The position numbers and the translations under genes are program-made. Under the pieces are notes generated by a model. That model was not told the origin of the DNA. It ran no database searches and worked only from the letters and a program-made list of their open reading frames with translations. From the NCBI GenBank assembly GCA_937862885.1, contig CALMEE010000064.1:102622-166621 (forward strand): 64,000 nt of DNA, given 5' to 3'. Each line of letters starts with the position of its first letter. Within the stretch, counting starts at the first letter, position 1. Shown in pieces: positions 27,399 to 37,072 of the stretch. Source of the DNA: an uncultured Planctomycetaceae bacterium. Lineage in GTDB: Bacteria; Planctomycetota; Planctomycetia; Pirellulales; Pirellulaceae.

Positions 27399-28475
27399 TT
27401 ACTTGTTTCCATTTTTTCCAGAGATTAGCCAGTAGCCGCCGCGCGACACAAAGTTGGTGTTGCTGAACCACCGCGGAAAGTTGTCCTCATACCAATGGAC
27501 TTTCTTGGCAACAAAGAACACTCGACCTGCAGGGCGCAGATTTGCCGCCGCTAATTCACAAAATATTTCGGCTATTCGATAGTTCGAGAAATAAGGCGGA
27601 TTCGCAACGACTAGGTCAACGGGCTGCTCCAACTTAAGTTCCGAACCATGGTTCAAAATTGTTTCGAGCGCGCCTGCTTTATTCAATTCAAAATTTCGCT
27701 GAGTGCAATCAATCGCACGTGGGTTGCTGTCCACCGCGACGACGTGTAGATCAGGTTTACGTAATGCCAATCCCAAACCTACTGCCCCACTTCCACAGCC
27801 GATATCGAGAATGCGTTGGTCTTGACTATTGAGTTCGACGAAATTGAGCAATTGCCTGGCACCTTGATCTAGCTTGCGGTTGGCAAAAACACCTGGCCGC
27901 GTTTGTAATTTGATCAGTCGTCCATGGTCACGAAAAACTACGTCGCACCAAAAGTGTTTGGCTCTTTTCAACTCGCTTCGTTTGTCGATGCGCGCCACAA
28001 GGGTCTCACCACACGTTGTGACCCTGATCTGCTTATTGAAGGGCCTCAGTATTTCCCGTATCCAATGTTCGGAGCGCCGAGGAATCGAAACAAGCAAGCG
28101 TCCGCCGATTTCAAGCCCCTGGAATGCACCCTGGATCAAGTCTTCAGCTAATGCCGCTTCACCGCTTCCGCTCATGGGGAGCATGGCGAGTTGACAATGC
28201 TCCGATGGCCAGTCGGCATGACACCAAACTTTGAACGCTCCGACCTTGGAATGTTTCGAGTCAGCCTCAACCAGATCAGCTACGAACCGATCAAGAATCA
28301 AGCACAAGACTTCTGCTTCCGGAAACTGTTCAGCGTATTTCCGTGGCAACAGCCCCCGCGCAAGTGATGTCGTCCAAACCCGTTGTGCTGGTTCCTCACC
28401 TAACACCTGAATCAAAGCTGATTCGCTGGGATGGATTGCGGACCGTTGGTTAGATATTTTCACACGACGAGTCAT
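27399..28475 (-). CDS. RsmC/RlmG-like class I SAM methyltransferase
   Basis: About 358 residues from the ATG at 28475 (a start at 28568 would overlap map). The C-terminal catalytic domain has the SAM motif LDIGCGSGAVGLGLALR, an acidic strand end AVDSNPRAI and the N6/N2-type motif VANPPYFSN. The N-terminal half is a divergent methyltransferase-like domain, as in RsmC and RlmG, which make m2G in 16S or 23S rRNA. The exact target is not determinable here. It follows map by about 70 bases on the same strand. Confidence 0.83.
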   Translation of the reverse strand: MTRRVKISNQRSAIHPSESALIQVLGEEPAQRVWTTSLARGLLPRKYAEQFPEAEVLCLILDRFVADLVEADSKHSKVGAFKVWCHADWPSEHCQLAMLPMSGSGEAALAEDLIQGAFQGLEIGGRLLVSIPRRSEHWIREILRPFNKQIRVTTCGETLVARIDKRSELKRAKHFWCDVVFRDHGRLIKLQTRPGVFANRKLDQGARQLLNFVELNSQDQRILDIGCGSGAVGLGLALRKPDLHVVAVDSNPRAIDCTQRNFELNKAGALETILNHGSELKLEQPVDLVVANPPYFSNYRIAEIFCELAAANLRPAGRVFFVAKKVHWYEDNFPRWFSNTNFVSRGGYWLISGKNGNK

Positions 28476-28548
28476 AAGCCGATGGTGCTTAAAACTTGAT
28501 GACTGGTGCTCGCAGATTGGTTGATGCGCGTATCGGCTACGAAGGGCG

Positions 28549-29364
28549 TTAACAAAATCGATGACCACGTTGCGGACCGTGAAGGGTCTTGGTCAGGATC
28601 TCTGGTCCATCTTCGGTCATGAGAATTGTGTGTTCGAACTGAGCTGAAAGTTTCCCATCGGTGGTGCGGACCGTCCAACCATCGGCGTGGTCAAGTTTAG
28701 ATGACGCACTGCCTTCATTGATCATGGGTTCGATGGTAAAACACATGCCAGGTTCCAAGTATTCTCGGTAACTGGTGCGGGTTGGTACATGCGGAATATT
28801 CGGACGCTGATGAAACAGCAAACCGATCCCGTGCCCCACGTACTTGTCAACGACTCCATAACCCACTTCATCTCTTGCATAACGGACGACGGCTTCACCG
28901 ATTTCCGCGACGCGACATCCAGGAGTCAAAGCATCTATTGCGCGGTACAAGCAATCGAAAGAACATTGGGTGACCTTGAGAGCATTCTGACGACACTGAC
29001 CAACCAAAAAGGTTTCGGATTGATCGGCATGCCACCCGTCGACAATCGTCGTCAAATCGATGTTAATGATATCGCCATCCTTGAGTGTATATTGGCCAGG
29101 GATACCGTGACAGATAACATCATTCACGCTGGTACAGCAACTTTTGGGAAAAGGGCCAAAATCTCCCTGGTACCCGAGACATGCGGGAATATGTCCGTGA
29201 TCAAGCGTGAACGTGTGAACCAAGCGGTCGATGGCTTCAGTCGTTTGACCAACAAAAACATGTTCCCTGACAAGATCCATGAGTCGCGCGTTAAATCGGC
29301 CTGCTTCGCGCATGGCATCGCGTTCTGTTTCGGTTAAGCGGATGCGTGGCTTCTTCTTGATCAT
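28549..29364 (-). CDS. map: Type I methionine aminopeptidase
   Basis: Removes N-terminal Met from nascent proteins. The 271-residue pita-bread enzyme shows the five metal ligands in order: Asp in NIDLT, Asp in HADQSETF, His in GHGIGLLFH, Glu in FTIEPM and Glu in QFEHT. His in ICHGIP completes the substrate site. The short N-terminus lacks a zinc-finger extension. It starts at ATG 29364. The C-terminal tail after ILT is longer than in E. coli by about 12 residues. Confidence 0.97.
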   Translation of the reverse strand: MIKKKPRIRLTETERDAMREAGRFNARLMDLVREHVFVGQTTEAIDRLVHTFTLDHGHIPACLGYQGDFGPFPKSCCTSVNDVICHGIPGQYTLKDGDIINIDLTTIVDGWHADQSETFLVGQCRQNALKVTQCSFDCLYRAIDALTPGCRVAEIGEAVVRYARDEVGYGVVDKYVGHGIGLLFHQRPNIPHVPTRTSYREYLEPGMCFTIEPMINEGSASSKLDHADGWTVRTTDGKLSAQFEHTILMTEDGPEILTKTLHGPQRGHRFC

Positions 29365-29950
29365 GGGTATAGTTAATGTGTTCGGTCTGGCAGCCGCGAC
29401 AAGTACGCGCGAAAGGGGATTGGTCTGATCTGGTCTTGATCACATTGTATCCAAGCGCTTCAAGTTTCAAATATGATTCGGCAATTTTTGCGAGAATTGC
29501 GTTAAATTGCTGCCGACTTTAACTTTGCAACCGGGGATCAAATGACTTTGAGATCAAACAAACTCGCTTGCCGAATTGGGCAATCAGAGATTCCCAGTGA
29601 TGGAATTCAAAGCGATATATCATGCAACCAGCAATTTGGTTAAAATCCTTGTTTCTCGCCGCAAGCATGACATATAGACCCAGGCTTCGCGAATCTTGAC
29701 GGTTCTTCGAGTTCGGCAGTTGAAGTCCCGAACCATCGAAACATTTCCTGGCGTTTTTTCAATCATGCCTAGTGGCAAGCGTATCGATTGGATACGTTTA
29801 ACCCTGGGAAAGCTGCGTTGTGTGTAACGCACGTCTATGCTGATTGAGCCGCTTTTGCCACGGACTTTAAAAGCTAGCTCTGGGACATTGCCGTCGATTG
29901 GTGCCTAGCCACTCTACCGTTCAGATTGAAACAACTTTGTAAAAGAAACG
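29365..29950. other. 586-base divergent region between map and leuS
   Basis: Promoters for both genes are expected. No T-box, attenuator or other aminoacyl-tRNA-synthetase leader structure was recognised. Short ORFs here are unconvincing. Confidence 0.4.
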
Positions 29951-32785
29951 ATGCCACGCTACAATCCAGCCGAAATCGAGCCTAAATGGCAGAGATTTTG
30001 GGAAGAGAACAAAACTTTCAAGACTCCGGAATTGCCGAAAACGGCTAAGGTCTACATTTTGGACATGTTCCCCTACCCCAGCGGCAGCGGACTGCATGTC
30101 GGCCATCCGGAGGGGTATACGGCAACCGACATTATGTCGCGATATTATCGGATGAAGGGGAAATCCGTTCTGCATCCAATGGGTTTTGACGCATTCGGAT
30201 TACCGGCAGAGGAGTACGCGATTCGCACGAATACGCCACCCCGGCAGTCAACCGAAGTCAACATCGCAAATTTTCGCCGCCAATTGAAGATGCTCGGTTT
30301 TTCCTACGATTGGGATCGCGAATTGGCAACTACCGACGTGCAGTATTTTCGCTGGACACAGTGGATCTTCTTGTTGCTATTCGACACTTGGTATGATCAA
30401 GAGACAAATCGTGGTCGGCCGATCGCTGAATTACCGATTCCCACCGATATCGCTGAGCAGGGCGAAGCCGCCACCCGCCTTTATCAAGATAAATTTCGGT
30501 TAGCCTATCAATCTGATGAAACGGTAAATTGGTGTCCCGCACTCGGCACGGTGTTGGCTAATGAAGAGGTCGTTGATGGCCGCAGCGAACGCGGAAACCA
30601 CCCGGTTGAGCGTCGTCCACTCCGTCAATGGATGCTGCGTATTACCGCTTACGCGGATCGCTTGGAAGAAGATCTAGAGGACCTTGATTGGTCTTTTGGC
30701 ATCAAGAAATTGCAAAGCGATTGGATCGGCCGCAGCGAAGGTGGAGAACTCGATTTTTATATTGGCGATCCAGCAAAATTCGAAGCATGGTTCGAACATC
30801 GCAGAAAAAACGGATTCCCTGAAACGGATGTTCACGCGTTGAGGGCCTTCACGACCCGTCCGGACACGTTATTTGGAGCTACGTACCTTGTGATTGCTCC
30901 AGAACACGCAGTTGTTGCACGCTTGACTACCGAAGCACAACGCGCTAAAGTCGAGGCGTATTGTGCAAAGGCGACACAACGCAGTGATCGCGAGCGTCAA
31001 CAGACAATCAAACGCAAAACAGGAGTATTCTCAGGATCGTACGCAACCAATCCAGCCAATGGCAACCTGATTCCTGTATGGATAAGCGATTTTGTGTTGG
31101 CCAACTATGGAACCGGTGCGGTGATGTCCGTGCCGGCGCATGACGAACGTGATTTTGAGTTCGCACAACAGTTTGCATTGCCGATTCAGCCCGTCGTCGA
31201 TCCCGGCAGTTCAGTCGGGTCACATCGTGACGTGATTTTGCGCGGCGAGTCATGTTACACCGGTGAGGGGATCGCCGTGAATTCTGGCCGCTACGACGGC
31301 TTGACTACCAAAGAATTTAAACGACAAATTGTCGATGATTTGTCGCTAGTTGGCCTGGCAAAATTGGCAATCAACTACAAACTCCGCGATTGGCTCTTCA
31401 GCCGACAACGTTTTTGGGGTGAACCATTCCCGATTTTGCATGAAATCGATGAGCATGGCGACAAAACCGGACTGATCCGAGCCGTTGATGAAAGTGCACT
31501 TCCCGTCGATTTGCCACACATTGAAGATTTCCGTCCTCATGGTCGCCCAGAGCCGCCCCTGGATAAAGCGCCGGAAGAATGGCTGTACCCGGTCATCGAC
31601 GGTAAACGATACAAACGAGAAACGAATACCATGCCGCAATGGGCGGGCTCTTGTTGGTACTATCTACGGTTCATTGATCCGGGCAACAATCAACGCTTGG
31701 TCGATGTAGAGAAGGAGCGGGAATGGATGCCTGTCGACATTTATGTCGGCGGCGCGGAACATGCGGTATTGCATCTTCTTTATGCCAGATTTTGGCACAA
31801 AGTCTTGTACGATCGGGGATACGTAAGTACCTCGGAACCCTTCGCAAGATTGGTTAATCAGGGAATGATCCTAGGCGAAGTTGAATTCACAGGCTATCGC
31901 GACTTTGACGATCGTTGGGTAAGCGCCAGCGACGTCGAAGAGAATGACGAACACCAGCCGATGCACAAGCAGACAGGTAAACAACTTCACGCCGTGCAGC
32001 TGGATTCATGCGATGTTGAGAAAAAGGGAGAGGGATTTGTATTGAAAGCCGATCCCTCCATCCGCGTTGATAGTCGCGCGCATAAGATGTCGAAAGCTCG
32101 CGGAAATGTGATTAACCCAGACGAAATCGTGGCCGAATATGGGGCTGACGCATTGCGGCTGTATGAAATGTTTATGGGACCTTTGGAAGCAACAAAGCCG
32201 TGGAGTATGTCGGGGGTTAACGGTATTCGGTCTTTCCTCGATCGAGTATGGCGGATGATGGTTGATCCGTTTGCTGAAGACATGCGGCGTAATGAATGTA
32301 TCGACGGCCGCGATCCAACGGATGAAGAAAAACGCCTGTTGCACAAGACGATCAAAGCGGTGACCGAGGACATTGAATCGATGAGTTTTAATACGGCCAT
32401 TGCTCGGATGATGGAGTTCGTCAACTTCTTTACGAAACAGACTTCGCGCCCAGTATCTTTGATGGAATCATTCGTGTTGCTTGTGGCCCCTTTTGCACCG
32501 CACTTGGCAGAAGAGCTTTGGACGGTATTGGGAAATAGTCCATCGCTTGCCTACGCTAAGTGGCCGGTGTTTGACTCGGAACTGGCACAAGACGAAACCC
32601 TCGAAATTCCCGTTCAAGTCAAAGGAAAGCTCCGTGCAAAGTTGCATGTGGCGCGAGGTCTTAGCAGCGAAGAACTCGAACAAATCGCACGCAATGATGC
32701 GAAGATACGTGAGTTGCTAAATGGAAAGGACATCGTAAAGGTAATCATTGTTCCAGATCGCTTGGTCAATTTCGTACACAAATGA
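29951..32785 (+). CDS. leuS: Leucyl-tRNA synthetase
   Basis: A 944-residue class Ia synthetase. The HIGH motif is HVGH within [19 protein letters not shown]. The CP1 editing domain shows [19 protein letters not shown] and [12 protein letters not shown] with its catalytic Asp. [11 protein letters not shown] and [20 protein letters not shown] mark the synthetic core, and [16 protein letters not shown] the helical region. The KMSKS loop reads KMSKARGN, with Ala at the last position. An insertion before KMSKS ([10 protein letters not shown] to VDSRAHK) is of planctomycete or chlamydial type from memory. mutY follows after 71 bases. Confidence 0.97.
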   Translation: MPRYNPAEIEPKWQRFWEENKTFKTPELPKTAKVYILDMFPYPSGSGLHVGHPEGYTATDIMSRYYRMKGKSVLHPMGFDAFGLPAEEYAIRTNTPPRQSTEVNIANFRRQLKMLGFSYDWDRELATTDVQYFRWTQWIFLLLFDTWYDQETNRGRPIAELPIPTDIAEQGEAATRLYQDKFRLAYQSDETVNWCPALGTVLANEEVVDGRSERGNHPVERRPLRQWMLRITAYADRLEEDLEDLDWSFGIKKLQSDWIGRSEGGELDFYIGDPAKFEAWFEHRRKNGFPETDVHALRAFTTRPDTLFGATYLVIAPEHAVVARLTTEAQRAKVEAYCAKATQRSDRERQQTIKRKTGVFSGSYATNPANGNLIPVWISDFVLANYGTGAVMSVPAHDERDFEFAQQFALPIQPVVDPGSSVGSHRDVILRGESCYTGEGIAVNSGRYDGLTTKEFKRQIVDDLSLVGLAKLAINYKLRDWLFSRQRFWGEPFPILHEIDEHGDKTGLIRAVDESALPVDLPHIEDFRPHGRPEPPLDKAPEEWLYPVIDGKRYKRETNTMPQWAGSCWYYLRFIDPGNNQRLVDVEKEREWMPVDIYVGGAEHAVLHLLYARFWHKVLYDRGYVSTSEPFARLVNQGMILGEVEFTGYRDFDDRWVSASDVEENDEHQPMHKQTGKQLHAVQLDSCDVEKKGEGFVLKADPSIRVDSRAHKMSKARGNVINPDEIVAEYGADALRLYEMFMGPLEATKPWSMSGVNGIRSFLDRVWRMMVDPFAEDMRRNECIDGRDPTDEEKRLLHKTIKAVTEDIESMSFNTAIARMMEFVNFFTKQTSRPVSLMESFVLLVAPFAPHLAEELWTVLGNSPSLAYAKWPVFDSELAQDETLEIPVQVKGKLRAKLHVARGLSSEELEQIARNDAKIRELLNGKDIVKVIIVPDRLVNFVHK

Positions 32786-32856
32786 AATTTGCCGGATCCA
32801 TCGCTTGCGGTTGGATCCAATGACATTGAAGCTCAGCGCTTGAACGAGAAGGCATT

Positions 32857-34008
32857 TTGACAAAAACATCTAGGAATCCTAAACCGGCCTCAGACCCACG
32901 AGGCGTTGATTGCCTCGAACCTGCGCGCCTTCGTCGCCTGCAACAAACCTTATTGAAGTGGTATCGGCAGTACAAAAGAGACTTGCCGTGGCGGGTCCGA
33001 CCGACTCCTTATCGCGTGTGGGTAAGCGAGATCATGCTGCAACAAACGCAGTGTGAGACTGTTATTCCATTTTATCGGCGATTCATGCGCCGATTTCCCA
33101 GCGTCAAGTCTTTAGCTGCGGCACCGCTGGAGGAAGTTTTGTGCCATTGGGAAGGACTGGGCTATTACCGTCGCGCCCGCGCCCTGCATGCGGCAGCGCA
33201 ACTCATTGTGCAGCAACACGGTGGATTATTTCCACGCGAGGTTGCGGATCTCCTGAGTTTGCCGGGGATCGGACGCTATACGGCACACGCCATTATGTCC
33301 ATCGCCAACAACGCCCGGCTACCCATTCTTGAGGGCAACACGCAGCGGTTGTACACGCGATTGATGAATCTCCATGAAGATGTCAAGTTGACTAAGACAG
33401 TCAGCCAACTTTGGGATTTCGCCGAATCCATCGTGCCTGAGCAGCAATGTGGCGAATTCAACCAGGCATTAATGGACGTGGGTAACCAAATTTGTCGCCC
33501 AAAGCAACCCTGTTGCCAACGTTGCCCATTACGGACTTTCTGCGCGGCGTACAAATGCGGAACGGCAGAACTCCTTCCCGGCAACTCTGCAAAAACGAAA
33601 CAACAACGTCTATTTGAAGCAATGTTTCTGATCGAATCGCAGGGGAAATATCTCCTGCGCAAATGTGGCGAGAACGAACGCTGGCAAGGCTTATTCGATT
33701 TCCCAAGACTGATGCACCAACTCTCGCGACCGGATAATGTTGCGGTCAACCGGTTTTTGCAGAACGAAATCGGCATTCGACGTGAATGGCCGAGCGATTC
33801 GTACGAACCTTTTTGGACAACAACTCACTTCGTGACCAAGTACCGTATTCGACTGGATGCGTTTAAACTCAGCGCCGATCGGTTGTCAATTGGGTCGTTT
33901 CCTGTGGACTCAAGTTCGACGCTATCTTGGCATGCATTTAGCGAGTTAGAGAAAATGCCACTGAATCGTACTGCTAGAACCGCCCTAAATCACTCAAGGG
34001 TAAACTAA
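32857..34008 (+). CDS. mutY: Adenine DNA glycosylase MutY (unusual active-site residue)
   Basis: Removes adenine mispaired with 8-oxoguanine. The 383-residue protein starts at TTG 32857 with GAGAAGG about 6 bases upstream. The HhH-GPD core has Glu58 (SEIMLQQTQ), the helix-hairpin-helix LPGIGRYTAHAI with Tyr141, and 4Fe-4S ligands C213, C220, C223, C229. The C-terminal ~150 residues form a NUDIX-like 8-oxoG recognition domain. The residue aligned with catalytic Asp138 of E. coli MutY is Glu159 (ILEGNTQRL), which is atypical. It ends 2 bases before pheA. Confidence 0.94.
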   Translation: MTKTSRNPKPASDPRGVDCLEPARLRRLQQTLLKWYRQYKRDLPWRVRPTPYRVWVSEIMLQQTQCETVIPFYRRFMRRFPSVKSLAAAPLEEVLCHWEGLGYYRRARALHAAAQLIVQQHGGLFPREVADLLSLPGIGRYTAHAIMSIANNARLPILEGNTQRLYTRLMNLHEDVKLTKTVSQLWDFAESIVPEQQCGEFNQALMDVGNQICRPKQPCCQRCPLRTFCAAYKCGTAELLPGNSAKTKQQRLFEAMFLIESQGKYLLRKCGENERWQGLFDFPRLMHQLSRPDNVAVNRFLQNEIGIRREWPSDSYEPFWTTTHFVTKYRIRLDAFKLSADRLSIGSFPVDSSSTLSWHAFSELEKMPLNRTARTALNHSRVN

Positions 34009-34010
34009 TT

Positions 34011-35138
34011 ATGGACGAATCATCAACTCCTCGGTCTGAAGACCAACCCCTGAAACTCTTGCGGGATCAAATCGATTCCCTCGATCATAAGTTGATCGAG
34101 CTGATCAATGAGCGTGCGAGTTTAGTAGTTGAAGTTGGAAAAATCAAACGCGACAAGGGAATTCCAATTTATGCACCACATCGAGAAGCGCAAGTTCTTG
34201 AAAAGGCCTTAAAGCTGAACCGGGGCCCGATACCTGATCGAACACTCGAAGCAATTTTTCGCGAGATGATGAGCGGAAGTTTTGCGTTGGAACAGCCATT
34301 ACGCATCGGTTATCTGGGGCCGATGGGTACGTATAGTCACTTAGCGGCAATCAGTCACTTTGGCTCGAGTGTTGAATTCGAGGACTTGCGTGCGATAGAG
34401 GGGGTCTTTGAAGAAGTTGCGAGAGGCCACGTGAATTATGGACTTGTGCCGATCGAGAATAGCACTGGGGGCGGGATCACGGATACGCTCGATGCGTTCA
34501 AAGTTTACCACGCGCAATTAAGCATCTATGGTGAGGTGCAACTTGCCGTACATTCTTGTTTGCTGGCAAATTGCCAACCGCAGGAGGTCAAAAGGATTTA
34601 CTCTAAACCGGAGGCATTTTCGCAGTGCCGCAACTGGCTTATCACACAATACCCGCATGCAGAATTAATTCCCGCCGAAAGCACGGCTGCCGCCGTCAAA
34701 AAGGCCAAGTTAGAGAATGAAAAACACGTTGATGCAGGTGCAGCAGCGATTGGCTCATCACTGGCGGGGGAAATCCATGGCATGCACCCATTGTTTGAGA
34801 ACATCGAAGACCGACAACATAACATCACGCGTTTTTTGATCTTGGCCAAATGCGAAGCCGAAATCTCCGGCGATGACAAAACCTCTTTGATGTTCACCAC
34901 CGATGATCGACCAGGAAGTCTCGTCGACGTGTTAAATGTTTTCAAACGCGCGAATATCAATTTGACCCATATTGATAAACGCCCGAGTCGCGAGGTCAAT
35001 TGGGACTACACGTTTTTCATTGACGCCCTGGGACATCGCAAAGACCTGAGGTTCGCTGAGGTTGTCGGCGAAGCTCGAGCCTATTGCAAACAATTAGTCG
35101 TTTTAGGTAGCTACCCGCGCAGCACGCGCGTACTCTAA
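34011..35138 (+). CDS. pheA: Bifunctional chorismate mutase/prephenate dehydratase (P-protein)
   Basis: Converts chorismate to phenylpyruvate for phenylalanine synthesis. The 375 residues split into an N-terminal AroQ chorismate mutase helix bundle (residues ~10-95, LRDQIDSLDHKLIELINERASLV), a prephenate dehydratase domain (IGYLGPMGTYSHLA, GLVPIENSTGGGITDTLD, HNITRFLIL with the catalytic Thr-Arg-Phe) and a C-terminal ACT domain (SLMFTTDDRPGSLVDVL). The usual ESRP motif of the Phe-binding site reads KRPSR. It sits 2 bases after mutY, so the two are co-transcribed. Confidence 0.97.
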   Translation: MDESSTPRSEDQPLKLLRDQIDSLDHKLIELINERASLVVEVGKIKRDKGIPIYAPHREAQVLEKALKLNRGPIPDRTLEAIFREMMSGSFALEQPLRIGYLGPMGTYSHLAAISHFGSSVEFEDLRAIEGVFEEVARGHVNYGLVPIENSTGGGITDTLDAFKVYHAQLSIYGEVQLAVHSCLLANCQPQEVKRIYSKPEAFSQCRNWLITQYPHAELIPAESTAAAVKKAKLENEKHVDAGAAAIGSSLAGEIHGMHPLFENIEDRQHNITRFLILAKCEAEISGDDKTSLMFTTDDRPGSLVDVLNVFKRANINLTHIDKRPSREVNWDYTFFIDALGHRKDLRFAEVVGEARAYCKQLVVLGSYPRSTRVL

Positions 35139-35175
35139 ACCCAAATGCCGGAATTGATCAGTCTCGCATCCTTCC

Positions 35176-36912
35176 CTAATAGTAATGGAAGTAGATGTAA
35201 CCACTCATTTCGAACAATGGTTTTGATTCCGAGTTTTCGTCAAGCAGATAGACTCCTTGGTTGTCTGCGATAATGGTCGTGGCATCACTCAACCTCTGGA
35301 TGGCATACCCAGCACCGCCGATCTCATATTCCCAAACCTTATTGCCGTTTATGTCATATTCAGCCGCATTGGCACCCGAAAACCTTACGAGTGTGTTGCC
35401 GCTTTCTAGTCGTATCGCTTGATAGGGCTGGCCATCGACGGCGATTCGCCACAGAATATTGCCCTCACGATCCAATTCGACCACTTCGTTCACGTTATAA
35501 AGGGCAACCAGGAACAGGTCTGGTTCCAAATAGCTCACACCAACTGGATTCCCTTCAACCTGATGTTCCCATACAACTTTGCCATCGGAGTCGATTTCGA
35601 AAAGTCGATTTTCATCTTGGCCGCACGCCAATAAGGTCAGTCCCGTTTCGGAACGGTCGATACCGCTGATGCTTTTGGATAGCCCATCCAACGACCAGAC
35701 GGCTTCCCCTCGCTCGTCAAATTCAGTGATCGTGCCCTGAGCATATTGTCCGACAAGCCGGTGCCCGTTGGGGAGTCCTTTGCATGCGAAGGCGTTTGTT
35801 AACGACGTCTCCCAAAGCACTTTCCCGTCCAAGTCGATTTCCACGATTCGGCCTGAACCGTATTCGCAAACTAATAAACGCCCGAAGGGAATGGGCTTAT
35901 CGGATGTGGAACGGTTCAAATTGATTGCATGCCAGTTCTCCTTGATCCAAGTTTGCCAGGCAACCAATTGCTCGGCCTGCGTATCGGCAGGCCGCGATGT
36001 ATTGAAAGGCAAGTTTGCCCGCGAATACCAGTTCAACCAGCGCAAAGCATCACGCCGCAAATGTGATTCAGCCGACTCCAATAATTCAAGTAAGCTGGTC
36101 AATCCCCGTTTGTCTTCCCGCCCTAGGAAGACCAAGGCGGTTTCCAATTTCTCTTGTGTGTTTGGCCCACTCAGCATCTTTTCCAATTCAATTAATGCGC
36201 GCTCGGAACCCACAGCATTCAAGCCATGCAGGGCCAAGATTCTGGTATCTTGACGACTCGAATTCAAGAGATTTGTGAAAATGGATTCATGCTCAGGACG
36301 ACTTGCCGCATCAATGACTCGCCGCATCGACTTAAATACTGGTGGACTATCTAGATGTTCGCTCGCCTGCATCATCAGCGGAATCAAGTTGTACTCTGGG
36401 TGCGCAGCGGCAATGGTGCATGCGGAGACGATTTTGCCCTCGAACAGCCGAGAATCTCTAGCCTCGAGAATCTGCTGAATTCTGGTCCGGGTCTCTGGCT
36501 CTTTGGATTTTGCAGCAACATCTATAGCCTGCATATCAATGATCGGTAAGGAAATAAGTTGTTGCGTCGCAACCTTTCGTTCCTCATAGTTATTGCTACT
36601 TAATTGCTTTAACCACCTTTGGGTTTCAGATATCGTGGCTTGATTGGGTAGTGCCGAACGCAGCAGCCGTTCCAAATCGTCGCTGCCAATTCCAAAACCG
36701 GCATCGAGCAAATCCTTACAGGCTCGTTGATATGCCTTGTTTGTTTGTAAAGGTTTTGCCGCACTGGCGTCCTTGTCGTCGTTCAGCGGTTGCTCAGCAT
36801 CTTGAAACTGATTGCCATAGATAACGACGTGTTCCAATGGCGCCAGCACGCACGCGGCCACGAATCCAACGGACAAGAACGTTATCAATTTGTTGGTAAT
36901 GAAATTTCGCAT
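35176..36912 (-). CDS. Exported HEAT-repeat plus beta-propeller protein
   Basis: About 578 residues from the ATG at 36912 (36939 also possible). The N-terminus is a signal peptide or anchor (ITFLSVGFVAACVLAPL). Residues ~60-310 are helical HEAT-like repeats (EERKVATQQLISLP, RQDTRILALHGLNAVG). Residues ~340-578 contain at least five propeller blades with the pattern D-x-x-G-x-V-L/V-W-E, for example VEIDLDGKVLWE, FEIDSDGKVVWE and VELDREGNILWR. Similar PQQ-like blades occur in binding or scaffold proteins. No enzyme motif is visible. Confidence 0.75.
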   Translation of the reverse strand: MRNFITNKLITFLSVGFVAACVLAPLEHVVIYGNQFQDAEQPLNDDKDASAAKPLQTNKAYQRACKDLLDAGFGIGSDDLERLLRSALPNQATISETQRWLKQLSSNNYEERKVATQQLISLPIIDMQAIDVAAKSKEPETRTRIQQILEARDSRLFEGKIVSACTIAAAHPEYNLIPLMMQASEHLDSPPVFKSMRRVIDAASRPEHESIFTNLLNSSRQDTRILALHGLNAVGSERALIELEKMLSGPNTQEKLETALVFLGREDKRGLTSLLELLESAESHLRRDALRWLNWYSRANLPFNTSRPADTQAEQLVAWQTWIKENWHAINLNRSTSDKPIPFGRLLVCEYGSGRIVEIDLDGKVLWETSLTNAFACKGLPNGHRLVGQYAQGTITEFDERGEAVWSLDGLSKSISGIDRSETGLTLLACGQDENRLFEIDSDGKVVWEHQVEGNPVGVSYLEPDLFLVALYNVNEVVELDREGNILWRIAVDGQPYQAIRLESGNTLVRFSGANAAEYDINGNKVWEYEIGGAGYAIQRLSDATTIIADNQGVYLLDENSESKPLFEMSGYIYFHYY

Positions 36913-37072
36913 CGTCGTGTCTCGACAAGATTCATTCACTGTTTTCGTACTCGCATCAACAATCTCACATTAATCATATCCTACAACCTAAGTTTTCACC
37001 ATGAAAAATGCATGCTCGACAAGAGGATGTCAAAGGTTGAACGCTTTTTATAGACACTTTGTTACATTGCCT

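Noticed and set aside
28789..29337. 182-codon plus-strand open frame
   Set aside because: It is antisense to map, whose five metal ligands are present on the other strand.
32793..32819. GGATCCA/TGGATCC inverted repeat after leuS as a terminator
   Set aside because: It is short with no T-run, and mutY and pheA continue closely downstream.
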